Of a stretch of 64,000 nt of DNA, positions 53,871-64,000 are shown piece after piece. Under the pieces are notes generated by a model. It did not search any database and was not told where the DNA came from. It was given only the letters and a program-made list of their open reading frames with translations. Position 1 is the first letter of the stretch; each line of letters opens with the position of its first letter. Source of the stretch: Aliidongia dinghuensis. Lineage in GTDB: Bacteria; Pseudomonadota; Alphaproteobacteria; ATCC43930; CGMCC-115725. The stretch spans positions 124,001 to 188,000 of the forward strand of contig NZ_BMJQ01000001.1 in the NCBI RefSeq assembly GCF_014643535.1. The letters run 5' to 3'. A program made the position numbers and the translations under genes.

Positions 53871-54767
53871 ATGCAGGCTATCCAATGGGACGATCTCCGC
53901 TTCATCCTGGCGCTCGGCCGGGCGCGTTCGCTCGGCGGGGCGGGGCGGCTCCTGGGCGTCGATCCGACCACGGTCGGTCGGCGCCTGCGTGCGGCAGAGC
54001 AGGTCCTGGCCGCCCGGCTGTTCGAGCGGGCGGCCGACGGCACGCTGCAGCCGACGGAGGCGGGCGAGCGAGCGCTCGCCCATGCCGAGTCGGTCGAAGC
54101 CTCGGTCGGCGGCTTCATTGCGGCCGTAGCGGGTACGGCCATGGCTGCCGCCGGCACGGTGCGGCTCACCGCCGTGCCGCTGCTCGTGAGCCATGTGCTG
54201 GCGCCGGCGAGTCCCGGACTTGCTGCGCGCCACCCGGGGCTGCGGTTGGAGCTTGTGGCCGAGCCCCGGGACCTGAGCCTGACCCGGCGCGAGGCTGACG
54301 TGGCGCTGCGCTTGGCGCGGCCGGATGCGGGCACCGGCGACCGCATCCTTGCCCGCCGGGTCGGCCATCTCGCCTACGGCGTCTACGCCGCAGCATCGAT
54401 CGCGGATGCGGCGGCGCTGCCCTGGGTTACCTATGAGGAGGGCATGGCGCGCCTGCCGCAGGCGCGCTGGGTGGCGGATGCCGCGCGTGCCAGAGATGCG
54501 GTGGCACCAGTGGCGTTCAACGACGCGGCGGCGCTGATGCAGGCAGTCGAGGCCGGGCTCGGACGGGCCCTTCTGCCGTGCCTCGTCGCCGACCGGCAAC
54601 CAGGCCTGCGCCGGCTCGACGAGAAACGCACGCTGCCGGCACGCGAGCTTTGGCTGCTCGTCCATCCCGAGCTGCGCCATCTACCCCGCGTCGCCGCCGT
54701 TTGCGACTGGATCGACGACACTCTGCGTGTATCCGGCGCGGGCTCTAACTATTCGATCCGGCCCTAG
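53871..54767 (+). CDS. LysR family transcriptional regulator
   Basis: A 298-residue LysR-type regulator. The N-terminal winged HTH is ILALGRARSLGGAGRLLGVD, then TTVGRRLRAAEQVL. A periplasmic-binding-like effector domain follows (VRLTAVPLLVSHVLAPASPG to VEAGLGRALLPCLVADRQPG). GRRLRAAEQVLAARLFERAA is a slightly variant recognition helix. It is divergent from the YciI gene and may regulate it. Its last four bases (CTAG) are shared with the stop of the convergent trmB. Confidence 0.88.
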   Translation: MQAIQWDDLRFILALGRARSLGGAGRLLGVDPTTVGRRLRAAEQVLAARLFERAADGTLQPTEAGERALAHAESVEASVGGFIAAVAGTAMAAAGTVRLTAVPLLVSHVLAPASPGLAARHPGLRLELVAEPRDLSLTRREADVALRLARPDAGTGDRILARRVGHLAYGVYAAASIADAAALPWVTYEEGMARLPQARWVADAARARDAVAPVAFNDAAALMQAVEAGLGRALLPCLVADRQPGLRRLDEKRTLPARELWLLVHPELRHLPRVAAVCDWIDDTLRVSGAGSNYSIRP

Positions 54768-55477
54768 ATACGCGGCCGGCGTTTCAAGCGCAGGAACGCC
54801 GGCCGCCGACCCTGGGCGATGGCCTTTGCCTCGTAGCGGGTCTGCGGCCAGTCCTCGGGACGCTCGCGCCAGTCGGCGGGTCCACGGGCGAGCCACTCGA
54901 ATGCCGGGTGGTCGGTCGCGCGCGCCAGCATCCAGCGCAGGTAGTCGACATGGTCTGTGGCGAGCCGGAGCTCCGCCCCGTCCGCCATCAGCTCGGCCAG
55001 GCGGTCGAGCGTTTCGGCCTGGACCAGGCGGCGCTTGTGGTGCCGGGTCTTGCGCCACGGATCGGGGAACAGGATGAACACCCGGTCGAGCGAGGCCGGC
55101 GGCAGGATGTCGAGCACGCGCCGCGCGTCCTCGGTCGCGACGCGGATGTTCGTGCTGCTGTCGCGCGTGACATGGCCCAGCATCTGGACGATGCCGTTCT
55201 CGAACACTTCGCAGCCGATGAGGCCGATATCAGGGTTGTTGGCCGCCTGCGCCGCCAGATGCTCGCCGCCGCCGAAGCCGATCTCGAGCCAGACGGCCCG
55301 TGGCGGCTTCGGGAAGATACCCGCCGGCCCTTTGGCCGCGAGTTCGTCCATGGAGAGTTTCAACTGGGGCAGCGCCTCGTCCAGAAGGCGCTGCTGGGCG
55401 GCGCGCAGCTTGTGGCCGCGCCGCCGCCCGTGCAGACGGTCGCGGCGCGGTGGCGCCGCGTCCGTCGTTTCGGTCAT
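54764..55477 (-). CDS. trmB: tRNA (guanine-N7-)-methyltransferase
   Basis: Makes m7G46 in tRNA. The 237-residue enzyme has the SAM motif WLEIGFGGGEHLAAQAANNP, the signature LFPDPWRKTRHHKRRLVQ and the C-terminal tRNA-binding TRYEAKAIAQGR. The N-terminal basic region (LHGRRRGHKLRAAQQRLLDE) is typical of alphaproteobacteria. It starts one base after the metK stop, which indicates cotranscription, and overlaps the convergent LysR gene by four bases. Confidence 0.94.
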   Translation of the reverse strand: MTETTDAAPPRRDRLHGRRRGHKLRAAQQRLLDEALPQLKLSMDELAAKGPAGIFPKPPRAVWLEIGFGGGEHLAAQAANNPDIGLIGCEVFENGIVQMLGHVTRDSSTNIRVATEDARRVLDILPPASLDRVFILFPDPWRKTRHHKRRLVQAETLDRLAELMADGAELRLATDHVDYLRWMLARATDHPAFEWLARGPADWRERPEDWPQTRYEAKAIAQGRRPAFLRLKRRPRI

Positions 55478-55478
55478 C

Positions 55479-56648
<1,170 letters not shown>

Positions 56649-56806
56649 GGTCAACCTCTCCTCAATGACGGCTTTCCCCGACGTCGGCCCCTCGCCGACC
56701 GGTGGGCGCACGTCTGCCCAAGTCACCAAGCATGTTGGCGGCCGCCTTTCTTGCGAGACGTGCTCGCTTGTCGTCAAGACTTTTGGTGACGACTCTGACG
56801 CGAGGC

Positions 56807-57304
56807 TCAATTGTCCGTCGCGTCGTCGCTCTCCGCCGGCGCCAGCGCTTTGGTGAGCTCGAACAGCCGCCGCCGCACCGCCGGCTCTGCGATGCGATAA
56901 TAAGCCCGAACGAGTTCAAGCGTCTCGCGCCGCGCCATCGGCTCGGCTTCGAACGCAACGGCGGGCGGCGGCGAGAGCCCCTGGCTCTGCTGGATCTGCC
57001 GCATGGCCTCGACCGTATCCGGGCTCATCTCGCTGAAGAAGAACTGGACCGGTACGTCGAGCACGCCCGATAATTCCCACAGCCGCGATGCGCCGATCCG
57101 GTTGGCGCCGCGCTCGTATTTCTGCACCTGCTGGAAAGTGAGGCCGATCGCCTCGCCCAATTTCTCCTGGGAAAGACCGAGCAGCGTGCGTCGCAGCCGG
57201 ACCCGGGCGCCGACATGGACGTCGATGGGGTTGGGTCGATCCAGTTTCGGACGGCGGCGGACGGGCCGTTTGCGCACAGGGGAGCCGGAAAGATTTTGAG
57301 CCAT
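56807..57304 (-). CDS. XRE family regulator, PraR-like
   Basis: A 165-residue DNA-binding protein with a Cro/C1-type HTH (about 27-85: [40 protein letters not shown]) and a helical C-terminus ending in [20 protein letters not shown]. Genes of this kind lie between lnt and metK in many alphaproteobacteria; in rhizobia the one at this place is PraR, which controls quorum sensing and attachment. The conserved site and sequence pattern support that relation. The ATG at 57304 is good. Confidence 0.85.
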   Translation of the reverse strand: MAQNLSGSPVRKRPVRRRPKLDRPNPIDVHVGARVRLRRTLLGLSQEKLGEAIGLTFQQVQKYERGANRIGASRLWELSGVLDVPVQFFFSEMSPDTVEAMRQIQQSQGLSPPPAVAFEAEPMARRETLELVRAYYRIAEPAVRRRLFELTKALAPAESDDATDN

Positions 57305-57398
57305 GGACTATCAACCTGGCGATGACGACGTCGGCACGAAGGCACGTACCGATCTTTTTCAACGCATCGCCTGGTGTTCGGTTCCTCAGGAGCCCTCT

Positions 57399-58994
57399 TC
57401 AGCGGCGTCGGGCGACGCCAACTGCCGCCCCGCCCAGCACCACAATCAGCACGAAGAACGCGTCGTCGCCCCAGCGACCGTAAGGTGTCGCCTCCGGCAG
57501 GGCCGCCGGCAGCGGCACGTCGAGCACGCCCGAGCGGCCGAGCCCGAGGCTCGCCAGCACACGGCCGTGGGCGTCGACCACACCGGAAATGCCCGTGTTC
57601 GCCGCGCGGACGAGCGGCAGGCCTTCCTCAACCGCGCGCGTGCGGGCGATCGCGAAATGCTGGTGCGGCCCGGTCGAGGTGCCGAACCAGGCATCATTGG
57701 TGACGTTCAGGATCCAGCCCGGCCGATGCGCCTCGTCGATCACGTCGTGCGGAAAGATCGCCTCGTAGCAGATGATCGGCCCGGCCGGCGGCAGCGGGCC
57801 GGCCGGGATCGTCACCGGGCCGGGGCCGGTCGAGAAATCGAAGCGCCGGGCGACGATCTGATTGAACTGCAGGTACTTGTGGAACGGCACATATTCGCCG
57901 AACGGCACCAGATGGAACTTGTCGTAGCTGCCGACGATCGTGCCGCTCGGATCGATGGCCGAGATGTTGTTCCAGGCTTGGGTGATGTTGCCCTGGCCGT
58001 CGACCTCGCCGCGGAGCGTGCCGGTGATGACCAAGCCGTTCGCCGGCGCGACGGCGCCGATCGCCTGCCGGACACGGGTATCGAGGTTGATGAACGTGCC
58101 GACGGAGCCTTCGGGCCAGATCTGTGCCGTGACCTTGTCGGCGCCCGGGCTTTGCGCCATGGCGAGGAGCCGCTGGATGCGCGCGACCTCGAGCTCGCGC
58201 GTCGAGACGGCCGTCTGCTGGAACGCCGGCTGCACCAGGCGCAGCGTCACGCCGGCCATCAGCGGGTCCGGGCCGCCGGCGAGGCGCAGGCCGCCCCAGC
58301 CGAGGGCCGCCGCGAGGCCCGCGAGGCCCAGAAGCGGCGCCAGCGCCGACCGGTCGGGCGCGCCGAGGCGGGCGGGGAGGGCCGCGACCAGCACGGTCGC
58401 GACACTCACGCCATAGATGCCGATGACCGACACCCATTGCAGCCCGGCAAGGAGCGGCAGCGCGTCGCCCGACCAGGTATAGCCGATCAGCACCCAGGGG
58501 AAGCCGGTCAGCATATGGCCGCGCAGCCATTCGGCGAGGCCCCAGGCGGCCGCCAGCGCCAGGATGCGCGCGACGCCGGGCCGCGCCACGCGATGGGCCA
58601 GTGCGGTTGCCGCCCCGTTATAGACCGCCAGCAGTGCCGGCAGGCCCAGGAGCGCGAACGGCACCATCCACCAGAACTGCGCGATATCGACGAACATCGC
58701 CTCGGTCGTCCAATAGAGGCTGGGCACGTAGAAGCCCAGGCCCCAGAGGAAGCCGTCGGCGAAGGCGCCGCGCCAGCCGAGGCGGCCGTCGATCAGCCAG
58801 ACGAGGCCGGGGAACGCGATGAAGAGCAGCGGCACCAGGTTGAACGGCGGCATCGCGCCCGCCGCCAGCAGGCCGAGCGCCAGCGCGATGCCGGCACGGC
58901 GCCAGCCGCTGGCGAGCGCCATTCGCCGGGCGAGCTGCGGCAAGGGCGCGCCGAACACGCCGCCCGCGCGGGCTTGCACCTGTTCAGATGTCAT
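57399..58994 (-). CDS. lnt: apolipoprotein N-acyltransferase
   Basis: Inner-membrane enzyme that adds the third acyl chain to lipoproteins. The 531-residue protein has about six N-terminal membrane helices (30-235) and a nitrilase-like periplasmic domain with the catalytic Glu295 (WPEGSVG), Lys359 ([16 protein letters not shown]) and Cys409 (IICYEAIFP), plus a C-terminal helix. The ATG at 58994 overlaps the end of the CorC-like gene by 11 bases, so they are cotranscribed. The longer frame to 59195 is a shadow. Confidence 0.94.
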   Translation of the reverse strand: MTSEQVQARAGGVFGAPLPQLARRMALASGWRRAGIALALGLLAAGAMPPFNLVPLLFIAFPGLVWLIDGRLGWRGAFADGFLWGLGFYVPSLYWTTEAMFVDIAQFWWMVPFALLGLPALLAVYNGAATALAHRVARPGVARILALAAAWGLAEWLRGHMLTGFPWVLIGYTWSGDALPLLAGLQWVSVIGIYGVSVATVLVAALPARLGAPDRSALAPLLGLAGLAAALGWGGLRLAGGPDPLMAGVTLRLVQPAFQQTAVSTRELEVARIQRLLAMAQSPGADKVTAQIWPEGSVGTFINLDTRVRQAIGAVAPANGLVITGTLRGEVDGQGNITQAWNNISAIDPSGTIVGSYDKFHLVPFGEYVPFHKYLQFNQIVARRFDFSTGPGPVTIPAGPLPPAGPIICYEAIFPHDVIDEAHRPGWILNVTNDAWFGTSTGPHQHFAIARTRAVEEGLPLVRAANTGISGVVDAHGRVLASLGLGRSGVLDVPLPAALPEATPYGRWGDDAFFVLIVVLGGAAVGVARRR

Positions 58995-59859
58995 CACCGG
59001 CCGGTTCGATCTTGGGTTGGCGTCGGACACGCAGGCGGCGCAGGCGCCGCTGGTCGGCATCCAGCACCTCGAAGGTGAAGCCGCTCGGGTGCGCGATGGT
59101 CTCGCCGCGCAACGGGACATGGCCCGCGAGCATGAAGATGAGGCCGCCGACGGTGTCGACCTCCTCCTCGGCATCGGGCATGAGCAGCCGGGCATCGAGT
59201 GCCGCCTCCAGTTCCTCGATCGGCGTGCGCGCGTCGACGATCAGGCTGCCGTCGGCACGCTCCAGGATATGGGCCGGTTCGGTCTCGTCATGCTCGTCCT
59301 CGATGTCGCCGACGATCTCCTCGACCAGGTCCTCGATCGTGATGAGGCCGTCGATGCCGCCGAACTCGTCGACGACGAACGCCATGTGCACGCGCTGCTG
59401 GCGCATTTGCGAGAGCAGGTCCAGCACCCGCGACGACGGGGCGACGAACAGCACCTTGCGCAGGAGCTTCTGCAGCGACGGGCTGCGGCCGGCCGCGACA
59501 TAGCCCATGACGTCCTTGACGTGGACCATGCCGACGATGTGGTCGAGATCGTCCTCGTAAACCGGCAGGCGCGAATGGCCTTCCTCGACGAAGAGCTTCA
59601 CGACCTCGGCGAAATGGGTCGAGAGCTCGACCGCGACGATGTCGACGCGCGGCACCATGACGTCCCAGGCCGTGAGGTCGCGCAGCTTCAGCACGTTCTC
59701 GATCAGCGCGCGCTCGTGGCTGTCGAATGCTTCGGTGCCTTCGACGTCGTCGCTGCCGTTGTCGGCCGCGGTGGCGCCGGCCCAGCGCTTCAGCCGGTCC
59801 CATAGGCTGGGCGGCGTGTCGCTGTCGCGTGTCTTGGGATAGGAGGAGGCGTCAGTCAT
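58984..59859 (-). CDS. CBS-pair/CorC-domain protein (TlyC/CorC family)
   Basis: A 291-residue soluble protein. It has two CBS domains (about 60-180: [58 protein letters not shown]) and a C-terminal CorC_HlyC FAD-like domain (about 200-280). It lacks the DUF21 membrane part, like E. coli CorC. CorC-type proteins are linked to magnesium and cobalt efflux, and this place next to ybeY and lnt is conserved. It overlaps ybeY by 8 bases and lnt by 11. Confidence 0.9.
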   Translation of the reverse strand: MTDASSYPKTRDSDTPPSLWDRLKRWAGATAADNGSDDVEGTEAFDSHERALIENVLKLRDLTAWDVMVPRVDIVAVELSTHFAEVVKLFVEEGHSRLPVYEDDLDHIVGMVHVKDVMGYVAAGRSPSLQKLLRKVLFVAPSSRVLDLLSQMRQQRVHMAFVVDEFGGIDGLITIEDLVEEIVGDIEDEHDETEPAHILERADGSLIVDARTPIEELEAALDARLLMPDAEEEVDTVGGLIFMLAGHVPLRGETIAHPSGFTFEVLDADQRRLRRLRVRRQPKIEPAGDDI

Positions 59860-60376
59860 CGATCGCGCCAGCCAGGTCGCTCTCATAGGGATCGGCAATG
59901 CCGAGCCCTGCCAGGATGCGGATCTCCAGCGCTTCCATCCGCTGCGCCTGGTCCTCGGCCAGATGATCGAAGCCGATAAGGTGCAGCGTGCCGTGCAGCA
60001 CGAGATGGGCGACATGATCGGCGAACCGCTTGCCCTGTGCTTCAGATTCGCGCTCGCAGGTCTCGTAGGCAAGGGCGATGTCGCCAAGTTCGAGCGGCAA
60101 GCCCGCGAATTCCGGCTCGGGCACCTCGCCCTCGGCCGTCTCGGTTGCCGGGAACGACAGTACGTTGGTCGGGCTGTCCTTGCCGCGCCAAGTGCGATTG
60201 AGCTCGTGCACGGTCGCATCGTCGGCGAGGAGGATGCTGATTCCTGCGAGGCCGATGCCGGGGCAGGCCGCCTCGAGCCCGCGCCGGGCGAGGCCGGCGA
60301 TCCAGGCTTCCACGTCGGGCAGCGCCTCGCGCCAACCCTCTGCCTCGACCGAGACGATAATGGCGGGATCGCTCAT
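59852..60376 (-). CDS. ybeY: endoribonuclease YbeY
   Basis: Zinc-dependent endoribonuclease for 16S rRNA 3' maturation and ribosome quality control. The 174-residue protein contains the HLVLHGTLHLIGFDH zinc site (H-x3-H-x5-H) and the conserved DSPTNVLSFP segment. It starts within the phoH stop (ATGA) and overlaps the CorC-like gene by 8 bases, which is the standard phoH-ybeY-corC unit. Confidence 0.95.
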   Translation of the reverse strand: MSDPAIIVSVEAEGWREALPDVEAWIAGLARRGLEAACPGIGLAGISILLADDATVHELNRTWRGKDSPTNVLSFPATETAEGEVPEPEFAGLPLELGDIALAYETCERESEAQGKRFADHVAHLVLHGTLHLIGFDHLAEDQAQRMEALEIRILAGLGIADPYESDLAGAIDD

Positions 60377-61461
60377 GGCGACGGGTCCGGTTCCGCGGCG
60401 CGCGCCGCCGCGCGCTGCCGGTCGCGCGCGTTGTAGGCGTGCACGATGCGCTGGACCATCGGATGGCGCACCACGTCGTCCTCGCCGAAGCGGATGGTCG
60501 CGATCCCCTCCACCCCTTCGAGCGTCTCGAGCGCATCGGTCAGGCCCGATTGCGTGCCGCGCGGCAGGTCGATCTGCGAGAGATCGCCCGTTACCGCCAT
60601 GCGCGAACCCTCGCCGAGCCGGGTCAGGAACATCTTCATCTGCACGGACGTCGTGTTCTGCGCCTCGTCCAGGATGACGAAGGCATGGGCGAGCGTGCGG
60701 CCGCGCATGAAGGCGAGCGGCGCCACCTCGATGTCGCCGTTGCCGAGCCGCTTCAGGATCTGATCGGCCGGCAGCATGTCGTGCAGCGCGTCGTAGAGCG
60801 GGCGCAAGTAGGGATCGACCTTGTCCTTGAGATCGCCGGGCAGGAAGCCCAGGCGCTCGCCCGCCTCGACCGCCGGACGCGACAGGATGATGCGCTGGAC
60901 CTGGCCGGTCATCAGCATGTCGACGGCGGCGGCGACCGCCAGATAGGTCTTGCCCGTGCCGGCAGGCCCGAGCCCGAACACCAGGTCGTTCTGGCGCAGC
61001 GCCTGGATATAGGTGCGCTGGGTCACAGAGCGGGCGGTGATCTGCCGCTTGCGCGTGCGGATCGGTTCCGGCTCGGGCGTGGCACGGGCGCGCGGCGCCG
61101 TCTCGGGCTGGATCGGCGGGGTCACGCGCAGCACCGCGTCGACCTCGGCCGGGTCGACGGCGAGCCCGCGCCGGAGCCGGTCGTAGAGCGTCGCGAGCAC
61201 GATGCGCGCCTGCTCGACCGAGGGCGCCGGGCCCTCGATCGTCACCAGATTGCCGCGCACGACCAGATGGACGCCGAGGCGCCGCTCGATCCGCTCCAGG
61301 TGCTGGTCGTGCTCGCCGACCAGATGGGCGAGCAGCGAATTGTCGTCGAACGTCATCTGCACCGGTGCGGGCGGCAGCGGCGCCTGGCCCCGAGTGGCGG
61401 CGGTCGGACTCGCGGGCGCGGTCGGGTTGGGGGGCGCGGTCGGCGGCAGGGGCGGACTCAT
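60373..61461 (-). CDS. PhoH family ATPase
   Basis: A 362-residue P-loop ATPase of the PhoH family, usually paired with YbeY in RNA metabolism. An N-terminal KH-like part (about 40-110, [20 protein letters not shown]) precedes the ATPase with Walker A GPAGTGKT (165-172), Walker [12 protein letters not shown] and [15 protein letters not shown]. The first 35 residues are Pro/Ala-rich and may not be conserved. It overlaps both miaB (upstream) and ybeY (downstream) by four bases. The name ybeZ is also used for this locus. Confidence 0.93.
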   Translation of the reverse strand: MSPPLPPTAPPNPTAPASPTAATRGQAPLPPAPVQMTFDDNSLLAHLVGEHDQHLERIERRLGVHLVVRGNLVTIEGPAPSVEQARIVLATLYDRLRRGLAVDPAEVDAVLRVTPPIQPETAPRARATPEPEPIRTRKRQITARSVTQRTYIQALRQNDLVFGLGPAGTGKTYLAVAAAVDMLMTGQVQRIILSRPAVEAGERLGFLPGDLKDKVDPYLRPLYDALHDMLPADQILKRLGNGDIEVAPLAFMRGRTLAHAFVILDEAQNTTSVQMKMFLTRLGEGSRMAVTGDLSQIDLPRGTQSGLTDALETLEGVEGIATIRFGEDDVVRHPMVQRIVHAYNARDRQRAAARAAEPDPSP

Positions 61462-62840
61462 GCGGCGCTCGCCGCCTCGTCACCCAGCAGCACGAGCTTG
61501 CCGCCCAGGCTCTGCAGCGTGGCCTCGGTAATGCGCACGTCGTGGATCGTGCCGATGAGGCGCGGATGGGCCAGGCAATGGACGCCCTGCAGATACGGGC
61601 TGCGACCGATCAGCTGGCCGTCGTGGCGGCCGGGCTTCTCGAACAGCACGGGCAACGTGCGGCCGATCATGCCGGCGAAGAACGCGCGCTGCTGCTGCTC
61701 CAGCAGGTCCTGCAGCTCCAGGAGCCGCGCCTGGGCGACCGCGTCCGGCACTTGGGTCTCGAGATTGGCGGCCGGTGTGCCGGGCCGCGGCGAATAGCGG
61801 AACGAGAAGGCCTGGGCGAAGCCGACCTCGCGCACGAGTGCAAGCGTCGCCTGGAAATCCTCGTCGCATTCGCCCGGGAAACCCACGATGAAGTCGGACG
61901 AGAAGGCCATGTCGGGCCTGGCCGCACGGAACCGGTCGATGAGCCGGCGATAGAGCGCCACATTGTGCTTGCGGTTCATCGCGTCGAGGATCCGGTCGCT
62001 GCCCGACTGCACCGGCAGGTGCAGGAACGGCATCAACTGGGCCAAGTCGCCGTGCGCCGCGATCAGCGCGTCGTCGACGTCGCGCGGGTGCGAGGTCGTG
62101 TAGCGGATGCGCTCGACGCCCGGGATCTCGGCCAGCGCATAGGCAAGCCGGGCGAGGCCCCAGGCACCGCCGTCGGGCGCCTCGCCGTGATAGGCGTTGA
62201 CGTTCTGGCCCAGGAGCGTGATCTCGCGCGCCCCGCGGGCGGCGAGCCGCCGCGCCTCGGCCAGCACGGCCTCGGTCGGCCGCGAATATTCCGCACCCCG
62301 CGTGTAGGGCACGACGCAGAAGGTGCAGAACTTGTCGCAACCCTCCTGGATCGACAGAAAGGCCGAGACGCCGGGCGCCGTGCTCTCGTCCGGCAGGAAG
62401 TCGAACTTGGCCTCGGCCGGAAATTCGGTGTCGAGGATGCCGCGGCCCTTGCCGTCCGGCCCGGGCACTGCGCGGGCAGCGCGCGCCACCATCTCGGGCA
62501 GGCGGTGATAGGTCTGTGGCCCCAGCACGATGTCGACATAGGGCGCACGGCGCATGATCTCGGCGCCCTCGGCCTGCGCCACGCAGCCGGCGACGGCGAT
62601 GATCATGTCGCCGCCCTCGCCGGTCTTCGCCTGCTTGAACGGCTTCAGGCGGCCCAGGTCCGAGAACACCTTCTCCTCCGCCTTCTCGCGGATGTGGCAG
62701 GTGTTGAGGATGACCATGTCGGCGCCGTCCGGTGTCTCGGCGGGGCTGTATCCCAGCGGCGCCAGGACGTCGGCCATGCGGGCCGAGTCGTAGACGTTCA
62801 TCTGACAGCCGTAGGTCTTGATGTAGAGCTTCTTCGTCAA
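61458..62840 (-). CDS. miaB: tRNA-2-methylthio-N6-dimethylallyladenosine synthase
   Basis: Radical-SAM methylthiotransferase that converts i6A37 to ms2i6A37 in tRNAs. The 460 residues hold the N-terminal UPF0004 domain with three cluster Cys (12, 48, 86), the radical-SAM CxxxCxxC in [17 protein letters not shown] (Cys168, 172, 175), QNVNAYHG, and a C-terminal TRAM domain ([20 protein letters not shown]). It is in the fur-plsC-miaB-phoH series and overlaps phoH in ATGA. Confidence 0.95.
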   Translation of the reverse strand: MTKKLYIKTYGCQMNVYDSARMADVLAPLGYSPAETPDGADMVILNTCHIREKAEEKVFSDLGRLKPFKQAKTGEGGDMIIAVAGCVAQAEGAEIMRRAPYVDIVLGPQTYHRLPEMVARAARAVPGPDGKGRGILDTEFPAEAKFDFLPDESTAPGVSAFLSIQEGCDKFCTFCVVPYTRGAEYSRPTEAVLAEARRLAARGAREITLLGQNVNAYHGEAPDGGAWGLARLAYALAEIPGVERIRYTTSHPRDVDDALIAAHGDLAQLMPFLHLPVQSGSDRILDAMNRKHNVALYRRLIDRFRAARPDMAFSSDFIVGFPGECDEDFQATLALVREVGFAQAFSFRYSPRPGTPAANLETQVPDAVAQARLLELQDLLEQQQRAFFAGMIGRTLPVLFEKPGRHDGQLIGRSPYLQGVHCLAHPRLIGTIHDVRITEATLQSLGGKLVLLGDEAASAA

Positions 62841-62889
62841 AGGGGACCTCTGGTCCTGTCGATCTGCCTTATCGTCCCGGCCACGGCGA

Positions 62890-63720
62890 TCACGCGGCGA
62901 CGGCCGACGCGTCGGCGACGATCACGTCGTCGTGCCGGCCGCTGTTGGCGTCGGCGAGGGCTGCGGCGATCACGCGCTCGCAATGCTCGGCCAGCCGCTT
63001 GCGCGAGCCGAGCGCCTCCACCGTCACCGGCTCATGGAACTCGACCAGCACTTCCGCGAGGCCCAGTCCCGCCAGATGCCAGAGATGATCGGCGAGCGCC
63101 ATATCACCGTACCAGGCGAAGTAGGGACGCATATGGCGCCCGATCGGTGCGCCGTTCAAGCGGACATAGGCGATGGTTACCGGCTGTACCGCCAACGCAT
63201 GGCCGTCGATGCGGATTTCGGCAGCGCTGAAGAGCGCGCTCTTGAACGGCTTCAGGCGGTTGCCGTCGTTGCTGGTGCCCTCGGGGAACAGGATCAGGTT
63301 GTCGCCGGCCTGGAGCCGGCCGGCCAGGCTGTCGCGCTGTTCGGCCGAGCTGCGGACCCGGCGATCGACGAACACCGTGCGCTGGAGCTGCGCCAGCACG
63401 CCGAACACCGGCCAGGTCTTGACCTCGCTCTTGGCGACGAAGGAGCCGGTGATGAGCGCGCCCAGCACCTCGATGTCGATGTAGGACGCATGGTTCGAGA
63501 CGAACAGCGTCGGCCGCGCCGACGAGAGGCTGCCCTTGACGCGGATCCGGAAGCCCAGGATCCGGCAGACCAGGCCGTGATAGAGCCGCGGCAGGTCGCG
63601 GCTGACGCGCTGCCAGCCGAAGACGAGCGCCAGCACCTGCACCGGCAGGGCGGTCGCCGTCACGGCGAGATAGGCGCTGAGCCTCATGAAGCTCAGGCCG
63701 TTGGTCGCGAATTGGGTCAC
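62890..63720 (-). CDS. lysophospholipid/1-acylglycerol-3-phosphate acyltransferase (PlsC-like)
   Basis: Membrane-associated acyltransferase of 276 residues. An N-terminal hydrophobic segment ([20 protein letters not shown]) is followed by the H-x4-D motif in [11 protein letters not shown] and by [20 protein letters not shown]. The conserved [14 protein letters not shown] lies between. It probably acylates lysophosphatidic acid or another lysolipid. The start is GTG at 63720 ([11 protein letters not shown]) or ATG at 63687; I keep the longer. The place between fur and miaB is conserved in alphaproteobacteria. Confidence 0.86.
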   Translation of the reverse strand: MTQFATNGLSFMRLSAYLAVTATALPVQVLALVFGWQRVSRDLPRLYHGLVCRILGFRIRVKGSLSSARPTLFVSNHASYIDIEVLGALITGSFVAKSEVKTWPVFGVLAQLQRTVFVDRRVRSSAEQRDSLAGRLQAGDNLILFPEGTSNDGNRLKPFKSALFSAAEIRIDGHALAVQPVTIAYVRLNGAPIGRHMRPYFAWYGDMALADHLWHLAGLGLAEVLVEFHEPVTVEALGSRKRLAEHCERVIAAALADANSGRHDDVIVADASAVAA

Positions 63721-63724
63721 GCGC

Positions 63725-63752
63725 CGGCAGCGCTCATCGGGCAGCGCTCATC
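63725..63752. repeat. 14-nt tandem repeat just after the fur stop
   Basis: Two 14-nt copies (cggcagcgctcatc at 63725-63738 and gggcagcgctcatc at 63739-63752) differ at one base. A degenerate third copy (agtcgctca, 63753-63761) ends with the minus-strand fur stop (63759-63761). The array lies in the 38-base gap between fur and the acyltransferase gene. Confidence 0.85.
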
Positions 63753-63758
63753 AGTCGC

Positions 63759-64000
63759 TCAGCCCGGCTTGCGCTCGCTGCCGGCGATCGGCACGGCATA
63801 GAGCTCCAGGCGATGGCCGACCAGCTTGTAGCCCAGCTCCTGGGCGACGCGATGCTGCAGCTCTTCGATCGCGGCGTTCTGGAACTCGACGACCCGGCCC
63901 GACTGCACGTCGATCAGGTGGTCGTGATGGTCCGCCGGGCGCTCTTCATAGCGCGCGCGCCCGTCGCCGAAATCATGGCGTTCGAGGATGTTCGCCTCCT
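63759..64000 (-). CDS. fur: Fur family regulator, C-terminal part (cut by the window edge)
   Basis: The last 80 or so codons of a Fur-superfamily gene run off the right edge; the start is not in the window. Visible are ILERHDFGDGRARYEE, the metal-binding DHHDHLIDVQSGRVVEF and ELGYKLVGHRLELYAVP. These fit Fur proper (or the manganese-type Mur) rather than Irr. The synteny with plsC and miaB supports fur. Because Irr is also in the window, Fur may have the reduced role it has in other alphaproteobacteria; this is inference. Confidence 0.85.
   Translation of the reverse strand, partial: EANILERHDFGDGRARYEERPADHHDHLIDVQSGRVVEFQNAAIEELQHRVAQELGYKLVGHRLELYAVPIAGSERKPG

Noticed and set aside
56649..56806. 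possible SAM riboswitch in the metK leader
   Set aside because: The leader has small palindromes, but I could not match it to SAM-II, SAM-V or SAM/SAH consensus features; a covariance-model search would be needed.

Overview
The window is GC-rich chromosomal DNA from an alphaproteobacterium, probably of the Rhodospirillales; that placement is inferred. It rests on the Irr-type regulator, the fur / plsC / miaB / phoH / ybeY / corC / lnt / HTH / metK / trmB order at the right end, the rimP-nusA-ylxR-infB-rbfA-truB-rpsO-pnp order before it, and a Porin_4-type porin. I see no rRNA, convincing tRNA, insertion sequence, prophage or CRISPR array. The left two thirds is accessory or metabolic; the right third (about 42.5-64 kb) is core translation, RNA and envelope machinery.

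Region by region. 0.2-6.8 kb is an exopolysaccharide locus: a short Wza-like lipoprotein and an outer-membrane barrel on the minus strand, then on the plus strand an ExoY-type sugar-1-phosphate transferase, a membrane GT2 glycosyltransferase and a GH16 glycanase with an extra N-terminal domain. It ends in a strong bidirectional terminator. 6.8-17.1 kb is mixed: a Ser/Thr-rich protein of unknown function, a SapC family protein, a DHA2 efflux pump, a GFA protein, an ECF42-like sigma factor with its DGPF partner, a TfoX-like protein, a porin, a TetR regulator coupled to a Tyr/Pro-rich exported protein, a HAF-repeat protein and a gamma-glutamylcyclotransferase-like enzyme. 17.2-25.9 kb has signal peptidase I, an OFA-type MFS carrier beside malonyl-CoA decarboxylase, a hydroxyproline dehydratase-like enzyme, an M50 protease with DUF2167, a LysE exporter and an orphan ModA.

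26-32 kb is a catabolic cluster on the minus strand: a PcaR-like IclR regulator, pcaI, pcaJ and pcaF (3-oxoadipate to succinyl-CoA plus acetyl-CoA), an AtoE-type carrier and an SDR dehydrogenase. A nested palindrome in front of pcaI is a candidate operator. 32-42.5 kb holds a TonB-C-like protein, a c-di-GMP phosphodiesterase translationally coupled to a DUF6065 protein, two methyltransferases each coupled to a small partner gene, a 30-residue membrane peptide, a 2-hydroxyacid dehydrogenase, an orphan Flp pilin, Irr, a nitronate-monooxygenase-like flavoenzyme and a glycerophosphodiesterase.

The most unexpected signal runs across the whole window. At least seven genes have short direct tandem repeats (12-17 nt units, 2-4 copies) that cover or touch the stop codon, and an eighth site lies just beyond a stop. 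Units of 14, 16 or 17 nt put extra stop codons in other reading frames; the 15-nt unit at lepB repeats the stop in frame. Other leads are a terminator-like hairpin in the rimP-nusA leader, a 75-codon frame filling the ylxR-infB gap with an ATGA overlap, the PDE-DUF6065 coupling, and a truncated YciI gene.
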